Made by a program: the position numbers and the translations under genes. From assembly GCF_902150065.1 (NCBI RefSeq), contig NC_043990.1:18044699-18108698 (forward strand): a stretch of DNA of 64,000 nt, given 5' to 3'. Positions within the stretch are counted from its first letter, which is position 1. Each line of letters starts with the position of its first letter. This document shows positions 46,587 to 59,018 of this stretch, piece by piece. The notes below the pieces were generated by a model. That model saw only the letters and a list, made by a program, of their open reading frames with translations, had not been told where the DNA came from and ran no database searches. Source of the stretch: Myripristis murdjan (Eukaryota > Chordata > Actinopteri > Holocentriformes > Holocentridae).

Positions 46587-47835
46587 AAAACACAGCAGAA
46601 AATAATGTGCATTTCATTTACCCAGAGGATGTCCTGCCAGTAAACTGGTATCCATGAATTGTTTGTGTACATAAACCTGTTCCTCTAAGACAAGTCCACA
46701 GCATCACAGCACAGCAGAAACCTAATTATATTCTCAATATTTTCAATCAACCTCTTCGCCTTTTGCTCTGTTGCCAGTCTGTCAGTCTCTAGGAAGCAAA
46801 GCAAAAGGAAGAGCGGAGAACATGCACTGCTGAAAAATAGGAGAAATTTCTTTTAAATTACATTATAACTCATCAAGAGTCAGGCTCATCCAGTATCTCC
46901 AAAATTACTATTTATAATTGACTGAGGGAGATAAGAGCTTAAGTGGTGTACTGTAAGCTCTGCTGCATGTGGGCAGAGCTGATAATTTAGTTTTATTGTC
47001 TAAAGCCCGAAGACGAGAAATATTTAGGTTTATTCCTTGCTGTTTGTTTTAAACTGTTGCAGCCTCATCAAAGCTATTGCGTACAGAAGCTTTGGAAGAA
47101 CACAGTAGGCAAATAAATTATTGAGTGAGTGTAAATTTTAATTTGAGCCAGTAAATCTTTTCATATGCTGCAGTAACCCCCCCACCCTCCCACCCCACCC
47201 ACCCACCACCCCCACCGCACACACAAACACACATACACACACACCCTTCTCATACACTTGTGCATATAATCCCATCCAGCTTCCAGGCCATAAATAGTCA
47301 TTCCTCCCCCACTCAGGTTTTGCTCAATAAATGTTCCATAAATATTGGATTAAATTAAATACCTAGTCATGATCTCATTACTTTTCCCCACAAGCAACAA
47401 ACAGGCCTGTTCTGACCTGGCACGGCGGAGTGAAGGAACCTCAGTTTTCTTGCATGGCGGTGCAGCTAACGTAACGTCCCCGTGATGAGTCAGGTCCTTC
47501 TGTCAGGGACGGCTCCAAGAAAGTGTCCATGGCAGCCATCTGAATGGCAGATCGAGGCTACAGCTGGGGATTAGGGAGGCATGGGTGTTGTCGGTGTCAC
47601 CCATTGAAAACAAATGACTTCAGAATGCATGATGCAGGCTTGTAGCAGTATTTGAGGGTAGAGTCTGCAGTTAAACTAGGAAAAATAGTTCTAGGACATG
47701 CAGACGGTTCTTGGTTGAGCAGGTTTCCTCCCAGATGTTTGGTATAGACTGTGTTCTCTATAGCAGTGGTATTTAAAGTGCCGTCCTGGGACACTGAAGA
47801 GCTCCTCCCATCCCAATATCAGATTGGGATGGCAG

Positions 47836-47912
47836 TTTTTTTCAGTTATTTTTTTAAACTAGATTTTTACCACTGAATATGAGACTAAATGGCTTGTTAA
47901 GATGGAGGTTTT
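47836..47912. mobile_element. MITE copy 3 (end fragment)
   Basis: Contains ACTGAATATGAGACTAAATG then GCTTGTTAAGATGGAGG, matching the outer right arm of the copies at 14748, 36176 and 52532. The rest of the element is missing. Confidence 0.5.
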
Positions 47913-50900
47913 TTTTTTATTTTTTTTTTTTCCAAAGCACATCGCTAGTCTCAGAATGTAACATTTTTGCTTTTTAACGAGCATACACATTTAGAGTGGG
48001 TGGGTATTGTATTGTGGAGGTACGAGCGCTGTGTCTTACTAACAGAGCTAAAGAGCACCATGATTCACTACTCTTAATAATAAGATCACCTCCTACCATC
48101 TGTTTACCTGGTGTTATTATTCTAGCTAAAGGCAAATAAATGTTAAAGCTGTTACCTCACAGGAGGGAAATTGTGTGGTGTGTTTTGTGTGTGTGTGTGT
48201 GTGTTTGTAAAAGAGAGTGAGAGAAAGAGAATCAGAAAGAAGTGGGGAAAAAGAGAAACAAACAAACAGACAGAGGGACTCCATAGGGCTACGGCTTCCC
48301 TCTGTTTGCTTTAATGGACAAATCCATTCCACAGTCATCAAAAACCCACCTTGACTAGCCATGTGTCAGCTGCCTGGAGAAAAACCTATCACAAAGACAA
48401 AGGACAGAATAAAGGAGACTGATCAAAATGACCCGTTGTACTTGACAGACATCAGTGAGCATTATGATAGCCAGAGAACTTGGGCTGCTATGAAGATTTA
48501 ATGAACAGATGACTATGGAAATAATCGCAGAAGAATATCTTTACTGTATTTTAACCATGAACAGTAGCCTTCTCTTTTTATCTATTGGAATGAAATAGTG
48601 ACACATCATTATTAAGAGATCACAAACTTGGCTCCGTCCAATCAGATCTCTGGATCAGCCCTCCCTGCAGACAGTCTAGCTGGCCAGTGAACAGGTCATC
48701 TGCTTCTCTACCAGATGAAAAACATTAGCTCTAATCTGCAAGCTCTCCTCCACTGGGCCAAAAATACACAGCCCTACTTTTTAATATGGAAAATGTGTGT
48801 GTGGAGCCATGCTCACAATTTATGATAATGAAATCATAACACGGGGTGTGTAATCAACCCCAAAGCAAACATTAAGAGAAAAACAGCTCAGAAAATCAGG
48901 GATTAAGGCTTGTTTTATGGAACCTGGAGTGATGGGGGCCGGCAGGATAGAAAACTCTGTGTACAAGCCTTTAAGCTTAGCTGCCTACATTCACATCATT
49001 TTGACAAACAATGTGCCCTTTTAGAGTCTATTAGGCAGCCCATCCTGTAATGAAAACCAGTAATCATAGAATTAAAAATGGATCATATGGTTGACTGAGC
49101 AGGATTGATTAGCTAAATTACAATGCTTTAAATAGAGTTAGAATGGATTTGATCCAGTGCAATTCAGCTGAATATATTTGGAGTACTGTAATGTGAATAT
49201 CATGACTGACATTCTGCATTACAGCACTGCAGAAGGGCTCTAACAGTTCAGACTTTTTTCATTATGATAAGAGGAAGGCACTTGGCTGCAGTGGTAGCAA
49301 ACCAAATTGGAAGAGTCCTCCTCTGCCATCAAATCCCTTTGAACCCAAGCAAGAGAAGCAATGAGCCTCACACAATCGACTCTCCGTGGGATGCAGCTTG
49401 GTCATTATGCCTTACAGCCTACTCTTGAACACCCCGCTGAGCCTTTTCCTTCACAGCCAGCATCCCCTCCATTTACTGATCAGTTGCTCCCTGCCACACC
49501 ATCACCACGCTGCCCCCGCAGTACCAGAATGCCTCCCAGGGACTCACCAGCTTCTGGTGCCAGAGAGACGTCACGTGGCGGCAGCCTTTCTGTGCTGCGA
49601 GAGCCACAATAGCTACACAGTGGAGACCTGTGATGGATAGCTGTCTCTGGCTGTTGCACATTGAGCTTTTGACTTTCACCTCCTGGACAGCAGTGGAAAG
49701 GAAAGTTCAAAGGGTCTTTGTTAAGCAAGACAGAGTCCAAGTTTAAGATATAGCAACCACTGCTTTACCCCACAGTCAAATATAATCTATAAGTTCCCTG
49801 GAAGAATCCGTTTTAGTGGGGTCTACAGGAGGAATCACTGCACTAACCTTTTCCTTTTTAATGCATCAAGATCAATATTGGAAAGGATGGCTTGCTTGAG
49901 TTTCCAAACCTTTAAAATTCACATAAAAAGAGTAATGTGAAATCAAAAGTGAACTATTATTTTTTACTTTTACTGGGGCAAATAAATAGCCGAAGCAAGT
50001 GTTTTTGAATCATCAGACCTTGTCTCAATCAGATGTTGGAGCCCAACTTTCCAGTGGATTTGGACGTGAAAATGGCAGCCATGCAACTGGCTTATCATGC
50101 TAATCTCTGGTGAGGCCTCAGCTCCATCCTCTCACTGTATGAGCAAGGCTGGAGCCAACTATCATAGTGCCTTGTAGGTATATTACTTTAGCCTATATCC
50201 TCATGGTTTTCCATCATTTGTACTGTTGATTTTCTTTGTTACATTTTGAATCGGAGTTTCACTTCAGTTTTCATTCTGTATTGATTTGACTAAAATGTTT
50301 TTCATTCCTTATTTTAGTCCTGAATTGATCAAACTTACCCATGATTGTAGCCGCCTCAATTATGCGCTTTGTGTAATGCATAGCTGTCAACATGCTGCAT
50401 TTTCATAACAAGAGCTTCAAATGGTCCTTTTTGCAATTTCAACAGAAAGCAAAGCTGCCCGCACAAGACCTGCACAGCCCTGCTTTGTACTCCTTCCAGG
50501 TTGCATAGAAAGAAAAACTCCCTGGATGCCAGGTCGGACTTTTGTGTTGCTGACATATGTTTGTGTGTGTGCATGTGCGTGCCATGCATTCGTATTTGAG
50601 GCGAGCGAGCGAGAGAGGTGAGAGAGAGAGAGACATACACAGAAACACACTCACATACATACAAAAAAAGATGGAGTCAGACAGATAAAGAGAGAAATCA
50701 GGTGGACAGAATAGCCATTAAATATAATTGCAAGACAGATAATGAAAGAACGATGACACCAAGTGAAAGGGAAAAAGGTGAAAGTTTGGCTTCAAGCGTG
50801 GGAGGTGAGGGGCCAGACGGCCAGGGGGTCAGCCTGTGGAGAATTAGATATTATACCGAGAATCCTACACACAGATGTTCACTATCACCAGCACAGACAA

Positions 50901-52531
50901 TTAATGGCAGCTGTGACAACTGGGAGGACGAGGCTGCTATGAGTGATTCGACAACAGCGCTGTAGATCGGCGAGCAGAATTATTTATTTTAGTTGGGAGG
51001 CAGAAATTAATAAAGCCAATATCACAGGATAATAATATCACAGGAATCCAGCTGATGTCTAAAGAAGATAATTTGTGAGTTCATGTGAAGTTGAAGAAGC
51101 AACAGTCACACAGCCTCTGACCTGCTATGTATGTTTTGGGCCTTTTGGAGACGTTAAAATAAGTACAGTGCAAGTACAATACAATCATGCATTTCTCCAA
51201 GCAAAAAATGGCGGCAAATACAGCGTACATGTGAGTGCCAAAAAAATCTTGTCCTCTTTCCCTATTCCAGTTCAGCCTCAAACAAAGCTCCCTGGCCTGT
51301 TTTTTACCACATTTTGTCTTGAGTCATCCCGGCAAGAATGAGAGACAGAGTGGAAAACAAACGCTGAGACACAATCTGAAAGCATTCATGATGTATATCT
51401 AATCCCACCGCAGATGTACTTCCTCAGATCAGCAGCTATACCGCGGCAGCAGTGCACACAACTAGTCAGAGCGCGCAACATATACCGCGAGGCATGTAAA
51501 ATTTATTTCCCCGAAAACACACGCTCTAACAACATGAGCAACACATTGCCTGAGGCTGTAGCGTAAACCTCATCAGAAAAAACGACAATAAAGTTAGACA
51601 GAACATTCCTGGTTTGATTTATCTCCAAGAATGAAGCCGGGGGAGAGGGGAAGAAGCAAAGGTTTATCTGTGCTCTGAGTAATAAATAATTGGAAAAAGG
51701 CTTCACTTGGAGCCAAATAAGGGATATGAATCTCTCCTTTTTCATTTTGTTTTTCAGGAAAATACCTGAATGGATACCAAGGTGGGATTATTCTTTACGT
51801 GCTGCTCAGTAGCTGTGGAGGATGAGGATGGGTTTAGGACAGGCTGAATGAGTTACGGCCTGGAGAGGAGGTGATGCCTGTCTGCGTCTCTATCTCTGTG
51901 TCCACATTTCTGACCGTGTCTGCATGGAGCTGGAAAGAATTTTGTTTACTCATATCAAACAAATGCCTAAATAGTTCCTTGAGATAAAAGTCACAGTCGA
52001 ACAAGATAAATGTTTGTTCCAGAATATGCATTTTATTTAATAAGCCTGCTGAAACAAAAAAAACATCCAAACAATTGATGAAGGCCATATTTTGTGGAAA
52101 CAATAGCGTCTTGGTTATCAAATAAAATGCACATTTTGTGGGGGATGTGGAGGGTTAAACTGGTGTTTGGCAGCGTTTTCCCCAGTGATCCTGTAAAGAT
52201 ACATGCCCAGAGGGCTTATCAACCACAGTCCAATGTGAGCATCCACAGTTACTGTTTATTGGAAAATAATAGACATCTTTATCAAGCATGCTCTGGTTTG
52301 CATACATACATATATACATATATGCACATATACACAGTCATAGTCATCATAGAAGTTTCCCTTTCTGCATCTGTTCCACATTTCGCCTGCTTTTTCAAAG
52401 AGGGCCTCTCTTGAATGTTTTACAGAATATCTGTAAAACCTGTGTATTAAATTACTAGCCCACACTTCATGATGGTGAATAAAGAGGGCAAAATTTTAGT
52501 TTTAAACCCCCACTCTCAAACAATATACAGC

Positions 52532-52825
52532 AAAAAATCTGCCAGTGGGATGAGATAATTCCACTTGTTTCCAATACTAATCAACTTGTTTTCAGAGTTT
52601 TCTTGAATAAAATGTCATTTTCTCCATCCCGGTGGACTGATCTGCCTTATTCTGCCTTGCTTCAACAAATTTATACTTGTTCCCAGAGTAATTCCTGAAA
52701 CAAGTGAAACCGCACTGCAAACAAGTGGGATTATCTCATCGCACTGGCAGATTTTTTTCCACTTGTTTTAAGAAAAACCATGTTTAAGACTGAATATGAG
52801 ACAAAATGACTTGGTGAGATGGAGA
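52532..52825. mobile_element. MITE copy 4, near-palindromic, best preserved
   Basis: The arms 52532-52569 and 52721-52759 are inverted repeats of about 37 bp with two mismatches, both starting AAAAAATCTGCCAGTG. The internal sequence has repeated ACTTGTT and AAACAAGTG words. A further right arm (ACTGAATATGAGACAAAATG, then GACTTGGTGAGATGG) extends to about 52825, while its left counterpart seems lost. No transposase is encoded. Superfamily not assigned. Confidence 0.65.
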
Positions 52826-52936
52826 CTTTCGCAGGGCTGTCAGGATTGCAGCAGCAAACATGCAGTACAAAATGTTCTTCCATGATGACTAAATCTGTAC
52901 ATGCACCAAACTCATAAACTGGGACATACACACACC

Positions 52937-52939
<3 letters not shown>

Positions 52940-52993
<54 letters not shown>
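52940..52993. repeat. (CA)27 microsatellite
   Basis: Uninterrupted CA run just after MITE copy 4, downstream of the ZNF385D stop codon. Confidence 0.95.
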
Positions 52994-52999
<6 letters not shown>

Positions 53000-53231
53000 A
53001 CACTCACACACAAACATGCACACATATTCATCAGAAAATACTCTGTTTGTACATGTTTCCTGTTCTATACATCCTCCACTGTGATCCAAAACACAGAATT
53101 CTGGTTTTTACCCCAGAAGATAGTGTTGAGTCCCGGTCCATGAGAACCATAGTGTTTGTTGGTGTGTGTGAGCACCGTCGTATCATCACAACTGGGTCAG
53201 GTCAGTTTTAGCTGTAGAGAGTTGGGCCGGG

Positions 53232-56200
53232 TCAGTAGGGAGAGAACAAGACAGGTGTGTGTGTGGAGCAGATCGGTCCAGGGGCGGGATGCAGCAGGGC
53301 CGGGGGGAGGGGCTGGCTCTGAAACATGGCGGGGCTAGAGTTAGAGGTGGGCCGCAGGGGGAAGGGGGACAGTGTTGCCATGGCGGCAACAGTGAGTTGG
53401 TGCTGTAAGAGACAAGAGGCCAGAGGTTTGGTCAAGTCCTGCTCCTTCCTCAAAGCCAGTCGAACCTGAGCATAAAGCACACAAACAAACAAACAAGCAA
53501 ACAATCAGCAAGTGGGTTTGTCTCTTGCTTTAGTATCTTTTCAAAGTAGAGAGTTCACATAGGAAAGACAGGAGAGCAGTAGGTCCAGGGCGCGCATGTG
53601 GTTTACGTAGCTTTCTAACTGCTATACCATTTCAGGGCATTATATTATTAAAGGGACAGTCCACCCATAATACCAAAAAAATATATTTTCCCACTTAACC
53701 CTGGTGTAATCCATCCATCACAATAGAGCTGGATCGGTATGAATTTGTGGAGCTAAATCTAGTTTGCACTAGGGGTAAGTGGGAAATATGTCTTTTTTGC
53801 ATTTTCATAGAACTGTTCCTTTGACCTTTTATCATCACCGGCTTTCAAAGTCTATTCTCCTTTTTGTCCATCTCACAACATCCCCAAGTAAATTACTGAG
53901 GTGATAGGATTCTTTACCGCCCTCTCTGTCTCAGGATTTTCACATTGGTTGTGAGCAGCGAAGATGCCTGGAGAAGGCTCTTGAGGATTGATCTGTGTGT
54001 ACAGACAGGATGATGAAGTGTGGGAGTAAATCAGATGACAGTGGAGTACTCACTGCTTGGAAGCCCTGGTGACGCTGGGTGGGAGTGTAGGGGCTGAACT
54101 TAGGCTTGGCTGGTTTACCTGCTGCTCTGTCCTTGTGTCTCCGACTGCTGATGTGCTGGGGAGGTGGAGAGCGAGAGAGACAGAGAGAGAGAGATAAACA
54201 CACATGCAGACAAAAACAAAAACACAGTCACACACCACCACGTAGGCAAAGACAGCGCAGGCAAAGAAAAGTAACACCACAGTTGTGTTTGCTTGGAGAG
54301 GAGATTAATCAGTGAGGAGGAAATTAAAGGAAACCTAAACAAACAATTCCCATTCAGATGACTCTGATGCAATGTAGATATTCCTTTGGCTCGATCTGCA
54401 ATCTTCAGAATTTGCATGGGGGTGGGTTTGAGAGTCTTTTTGATTTTGATTGACAAGCGCAAACAGATGGCTTTGGCTAGTGCAGCACACAATCAGTGGT
54501 GAACAGCTGAATATTCATGAGCACCTGGCCAAAGTTAACTTCTAAACAGTCCTGATTGCGAAGACCAACACAGTGCATTCATATCACGAGCGGCGATGCT
54601 AACAGCGCGCTCAGACGCTTTCTGAAATGGGCTAGGTTTACTAACTTTGTGCTCGTTTTCTTGAGGGATCTCTGATTTTAACTCACCTGGAGCAACGGGT
54701 ATGCAACATTTTGGGCGCATTGGGACCTGCTATAAAATGTGCATGGTGCTGAATGGCGTGTTTGTAACACATGTTGAATAAAATGATGTCTGTGTTGATG
54801 TTATTGAGTTTGCATTCAATGCATGACAGTTAATCTTTGTGAGTGGACATTTGCAACAACTTACCTGTTTGAGCTGGATCTCAGAGTTGACATGCACATC
54901 ACAGATCTCACAGTGGAAGGTTTTGTTCTGGAGTCCAGTTGATGACTCAGACAGCGTAGCCAGCTTGGCTTTGACCCCTGACCTGGGGAAGGATTTGATG
55001 GCTCCATCGCCACTCCTAGCCTCCAGCATTGTCTTGTGCTTGGTGCCTGAGAGGGTATAAAGTCATTTCAGGGATCAAGATTCAGACTAAGATCTATCAG
55101 AGCGTCAGCAGGGGCTACATAAAAGGAAGAGTTCTTCTAAGAATTCAGCAGAAGCTGTTTTCCCACTTCCCACCTCTAATGCAATCTATCCATCAAAATA
55201 AGTTTTGTGTGATTTACAGTCTGCTGCAATTTTCCCAGTCTCCCTTTACCCCTGGGGTAAAGGGAGACTGTAAAGTGGGGCTGGATAGTTATAGCTCACA
55301 GCCCTTAGGGACAAAGAGCTTTCTTGGGGACTATTTCCTGCTGGAAGATACCAGCAAACGGTATCCATCCACCTTTAATTCATACTCGGTGGTGAGCAGA
55401 TAGTTTGCTGGTGTTCTAAGTTCCCAATCAAACTCTTCGCCTTGACTCTCAACAGACTGGAAACCTTACCAAATCACAGAAACTCTCTGGATCGATAGAT
55501 TGCACTCAGAGTTAGTCAGAAAATACCTTTTTCCCTGCTAGTGGATAGGGCCGATGATGCAGGTGTTGGTCCATCTGTCCATACATATTATCCTTACCAA
55601 TTCAACATTTTTCTTCAAGGCATCCTGAAATCTATAGGGTGGGTTGCCATGGAATTTGGCGAGCACGTTAATGTTACCCACAGGATGAACCCAGCCAGTT
55701 TTGATGACCTCATGACCCTTCCTGCTTGCACCACCGTTAGGCATACTTTTGACTTCTACACAATAACTCAAAATTTATTGGATGTATTTGCTGAGCTCAT
55801 TTATGCTCCCCAGAGGATGATGCTTGTTAATTTTGGTGACCTCATGACCTTTCCCCTAGCGCCAACCTTAGGCCAGAATGTTAAATCTGCTAACTAAAAA
55901 TCAAGAGAGCAGATTTGAAATTTGAAAAGCATATCCGTGCAACCAAGGGGATGAAGTCTGTTGACTTTTGGTGACCTTATGACCTTTTCTTTAGTGCCAC
56001 CCTCAGGCCAAAATGTGCAACCCACATTCTCCGTCTACTTGCATTCCCCCCATCATGCACCGAGCCAGCGTGGTGCCACCGGAGGGCCTGTGCTTGTTTG
56101 TGTGTTGGGTGAGCTCACCACTGTTGTGGGCCTGCAGCTGGGAGGCAGAGTTGACTGCCACCTTGCAGAGGGAGCAGTAGAGGAGTCGCATAGCTTTCTC

Positions 56201-57679
56201 TTCTTCCGTCTCCTCCTCCGCAGGCGCCTCCACCTCTCTGTCTCTTTGCGTCTCTTTCTCTGTCTTAAGGCAAGGTGACACGGTGGGGTCAGTGGGCGCC
56301 TTCATGGTTTCAGCGGGGCTGCTGTTTGATGGCGGCACCTCTGACACGAGGTTTGGTGCTGGCAGATCTGAGTTGAATAAAACAGAAATGAATCAGCTTA
56401 ATAATATTAAGTGTGTGTGTGTGTGTAAGACAAAAAGACAGACAGGAGCAAGGAAGAGCAAATGAAAGAGAGCACATGCTGTGTGTGTATGTCTTTATGA
56501 AAGAGAACGTGAGAGAGGGGTGATAAGGAGACAAACTTAAGCATTTAGTTTTTCACCTCTATCAAATTCCTGAACCCTTAATTCTTTTATCACAAAACAG
56601 CAACTCTATTACACACTGTGAGAGAGAGAGAGATGAAAACACACGAGGCTATGATGATTATGAGCTCTATCAACCTCTCTAATCTTACTAATAATCAATG
56701 ATTTCCCCCAGGATCTGCTCTCCAGCAGTTAAACGAACAGCTCTGTATGGAGATGATTTGGCTCCATTATCTTTTGTGAGACTTGTAGAGGCTCCCTGGA
56801 GGAGAGCATACTGATTTAAGGATTCACGCCTTGCTAATAACAATGATTATCGCTGCCATGCCGAGTGGGTGTCTGTTTGTTACCATTGATTCCCCACTTG
56901 TAGAGGGTGATGAGGCTGTTTGCTAAAGCAATCTTCAGAGAGCTCTCCTCCTGTCTCATCCACTCCCCGAAAAACTAACTCTAAAGTGCAAATGATCAAT
57001 CATTCTTGTTCTGTTGCTATTTCTCTGTTGCAAACAAACTCTCTCATTTTGGCAGTGTCGAGTATAATTCTTCAATCTCTTGCTCTTATGCTCTCAGCAG
57101 AAATTATTATTTTCATTCCTTCAACTCCCACACACACGCAAAAGCAGCACATGAAGACAAACATACACACACTCACACACACACATACACACACACACAC
57201 ACTCAGGTTGGGAAGCAGTTGACAAATGCTTCAACACACCCCCACACTTTTGCTGACATACTTCCAGGCACACATGTAAGTGCATGCATGCACACACACA
57301 CATACACACAGACCTTAGTCTAATCTAAGCATTTTCCATGTGTTTTTGATCCCAGGAGGCAATTTGATAAGGTTGGTTAATGTCGACATAAAGAGGGAGC
57401 AGAGGATAACGCCTCACCTTTAATCCCTACAGTGTGAGACCTGAGGCAGGCTTATCACATCAAAGAGCAAAAGTCGTGACTGAGAAAATACTGTATGAAC
57501 TGTACACTTAACGACACACTCCTCTCATGCATTAGATGTCTGCACACACATGTATGTCACATGCAGAGATGCTTGGAATGCACACACACACACAGCATAC
57601 CCAGACACATAGAGGCATGCATGAATGCACACACACGAATGCACACACACGCGCGCGCATGCACACACACACACACACA

Positions 57680-57722
<43 letters not shown>

Positions 57723-58082
57723 ACACACACACATACACACACACCTCCTGATGTAGTGTCTGAGCTGGAGGGCTGTGAGTAAGGTAACAAGAGGATTTGC
57801 GACGTGGTTTCCTTGGCGACTGGTTCAGAGGTCCTGATCTTAGAATCCTGGGCATCCAAAGCTTTCAGCCTCTTGGCGTGTTTGGTGCCGCTGTAATGGG
57901 ATGAAGCCTGCGCCTGTGACAACACACAAACTAGCAGGGTTTAAACTAATTACATGTAATTATTGAGTAAAATGTTTAAAATGTTTATCTGTCACCAGAG
58001 TTTATATAAACATTCTTCTCTTCTAATCTTTGTGGTACCTCTGCCCTATGAATCTATCTGTCTATATCTATCTATCTATCTG

Positions 58083-58115
<33 letters not shown>

Positions 58116-59018
58116 GTTCTTCCCATTTTATCTCATTTTTACCATTTCTCAAAGCAGTCACAATGCTTTACAGGTGATAAAACCAATAATATAAATAGCT
58201 CCAACACCAGAAATTAATTAAAGACAAGACAGAAGACATGCAACAATAAAACAGGCAAAAACAAGTTTTACAGTCCTTAAGGTAATGCATTTTAAGTATT
58301 GATTGACAGTACAAGGTGGCTTTTTCTTCAGCTCCTCAGTGCCGCCTAAAGCCAGAAGGCCCAGATGTCAAAAGTTCACACTGTTTGTACATGAATTATT
58401 CGATGTATGCTGCTAGTCAGTGAACCGCAGACATCAATATTTTCTGCCCCAGGTGACTTTGGTAATGTTTGCTTTTTTTCTGTAAAGCAAGACAAAAACA
58501 CACACAAACCAAAGTGACCTAGAATAAGATAACTTTTTTTTCTGCTATGAGTTCTGCCTTTGCACTTTCCAAAAAAATATATATTTTTTCTGTTTGTAAT
58601 ACCGGTGTTGACAATAGATCCCCTGGGCAGTTTATATTAGATGATGCTTGTGATACATATCATACTAAGATATGTGTCTCATAAAATTAAAATGCGCTCT
58701 TAGGGTGAAATCCTGTAAGCAAACACATTTCACACAATGAAGATATTCACTCCGAGCAACTGTTATGAGGCAGCTGTAGCACCTCAGAACCAGTAAAACA
58801 AGCTAACACAAAGGTAAGGCTCTTCAGCAGTTAAATGATCATGTATCAGGTGTGTGTGAGTAATAATGGCGCCCAAATAAAACAAAAACAAATTTTCCCA
58901 CCCCTCCCACCTCAGAGTTGAACCTCAATCGGCAAACTCCGCAGGAACTGGGCTTCCTCTTCAGGGGTGTGGTTAGCCCAAAGCCTGAGCCAATCAGAGT
59001 TTTATGGACATGATCCAT
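53232..59018 (-). CDS. ZNF385D: Zinc finger protein 385D, 3' part (5' incomplete)
   Basis: Six exons: 58911-59018, 57745-57913, 56119-56367, 54865-55046, 54054-54155 and 53232-53465. They total 1,044 nt, 347 aa from MDHVHKTLIGSGFG, matching human ZNF385D from its MDPIQKAV segment (about residue 52 of 395). Three matrin/U1-type C2H2 fingers with C-x2-C-x12-H-x5-H spacing are complete: Cys26/Cys29/His42/His48, Cys157/Cys160/His173/His179 and Cys221/Cys224/His237/His243. Words such as LLYCSLCKVAVNSASQL, TFHCEICDVHVNSE and HISSRRHKDRAAGKP, and the end THTPVLFSPY, favour ZNF385D over A and B paralogues. Such fingers usually bind structured RNA or DNA. The first listed exon has an acceptor right before its ATG, so upstream exons probably lie beyond 64,000, although this ATG could serve a shorter isoform. 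Confidence 0.92.
53640..53835. repeat. Dispersed fish repeat in last ZNF385D intron
   Basis: AAAGGGACAGTCCACCCATA, then TTTTCCCACTTAACCCTGG and ATCCATCCATCACAATAG, match from memory a common percomorph repeat beginning aaagggacagttcaccc. A second fragment with the same words (CCCACTTCCC and CTATCCATCAAAATAAG) lies at about 55130-55240 in another ZNF385D intron. Confidence 0.5.
55236..55270. repeat. Perfect 17-bp inverted repeat (hairpin)
   Basis: CAGTCTCCCTTTACCCC is followed by one T and its exact reverse complement. A second nested pair, TTTACAGTCT (55213-55222) and AGACTGTAAA (55265-55274), overlaps it. It lies in the ZNF385D intron 55047-56118, next to a dispersed repeat fragment. Confidence 0.85.
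55600..56030 (+). repeat. Degenerate tandem repeat, about three units
   Basis: Three diverged copies of TTTGGTGACCTCATGACCTT, each followed by a CTAGCGCCAACCTTAGGCC-like segment, start near 55697, 55831 and 55966 (period about 135 bp). TTGCCATGGAATTTGG occurs upstream. This matches a tandem repeat often seen in fish introns (ttgccatgaaatttggt...tttggtgatcc...tctagcgccatcatcagg). It fills most of the intron between ZNF385D fingers two and three. Confidence 0.65.
57658..57744. repeat. CA microsatellite abutting a ZNF385D splice donor
   Basis: CA/CATA run that on the minus strand starts exactly at the intron (G then GTGTGTGTGTATGTG) after exon 57745-57913. Any change in repeat length changes the first bases of the donor context. 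Confidence 0.9.
58053..58115. repeat. (TATC)n microsatellite in ZNF385D intron
   Basis: TCTA/TCTG tetranucleotide run, GATA in the gene sense, in the intron between the two exons that share the first zinc finger. Confidence 0.95.

Larger units (their letters stand above)
46587..53231. other. Intergenic region between SGO1 and ZNF385D
   Basis: About 6.6 kb with no recognisable exon. It holds a C-rich tract (47177-47245), a GT repeat (48187-48204), two MITE pieces (47836-47912 and 52532-52825), a GA-rich stretch near 50600-50640 and a CA repeat at 52940-52993. The ZNF385D 3' UTR should occupy its right edge. The block 48580-49240 is complex and AT-rich and is a candidate regulatory element. 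Confidence 0.7.

Noticed and set aside
57495-57855. Open frames rich in His-Thr or Cys-Val in several places
   Set aside because: They are translations of CA/GT microsatellites; the real ZNF385D exon here is 57745-57913 in another frame.
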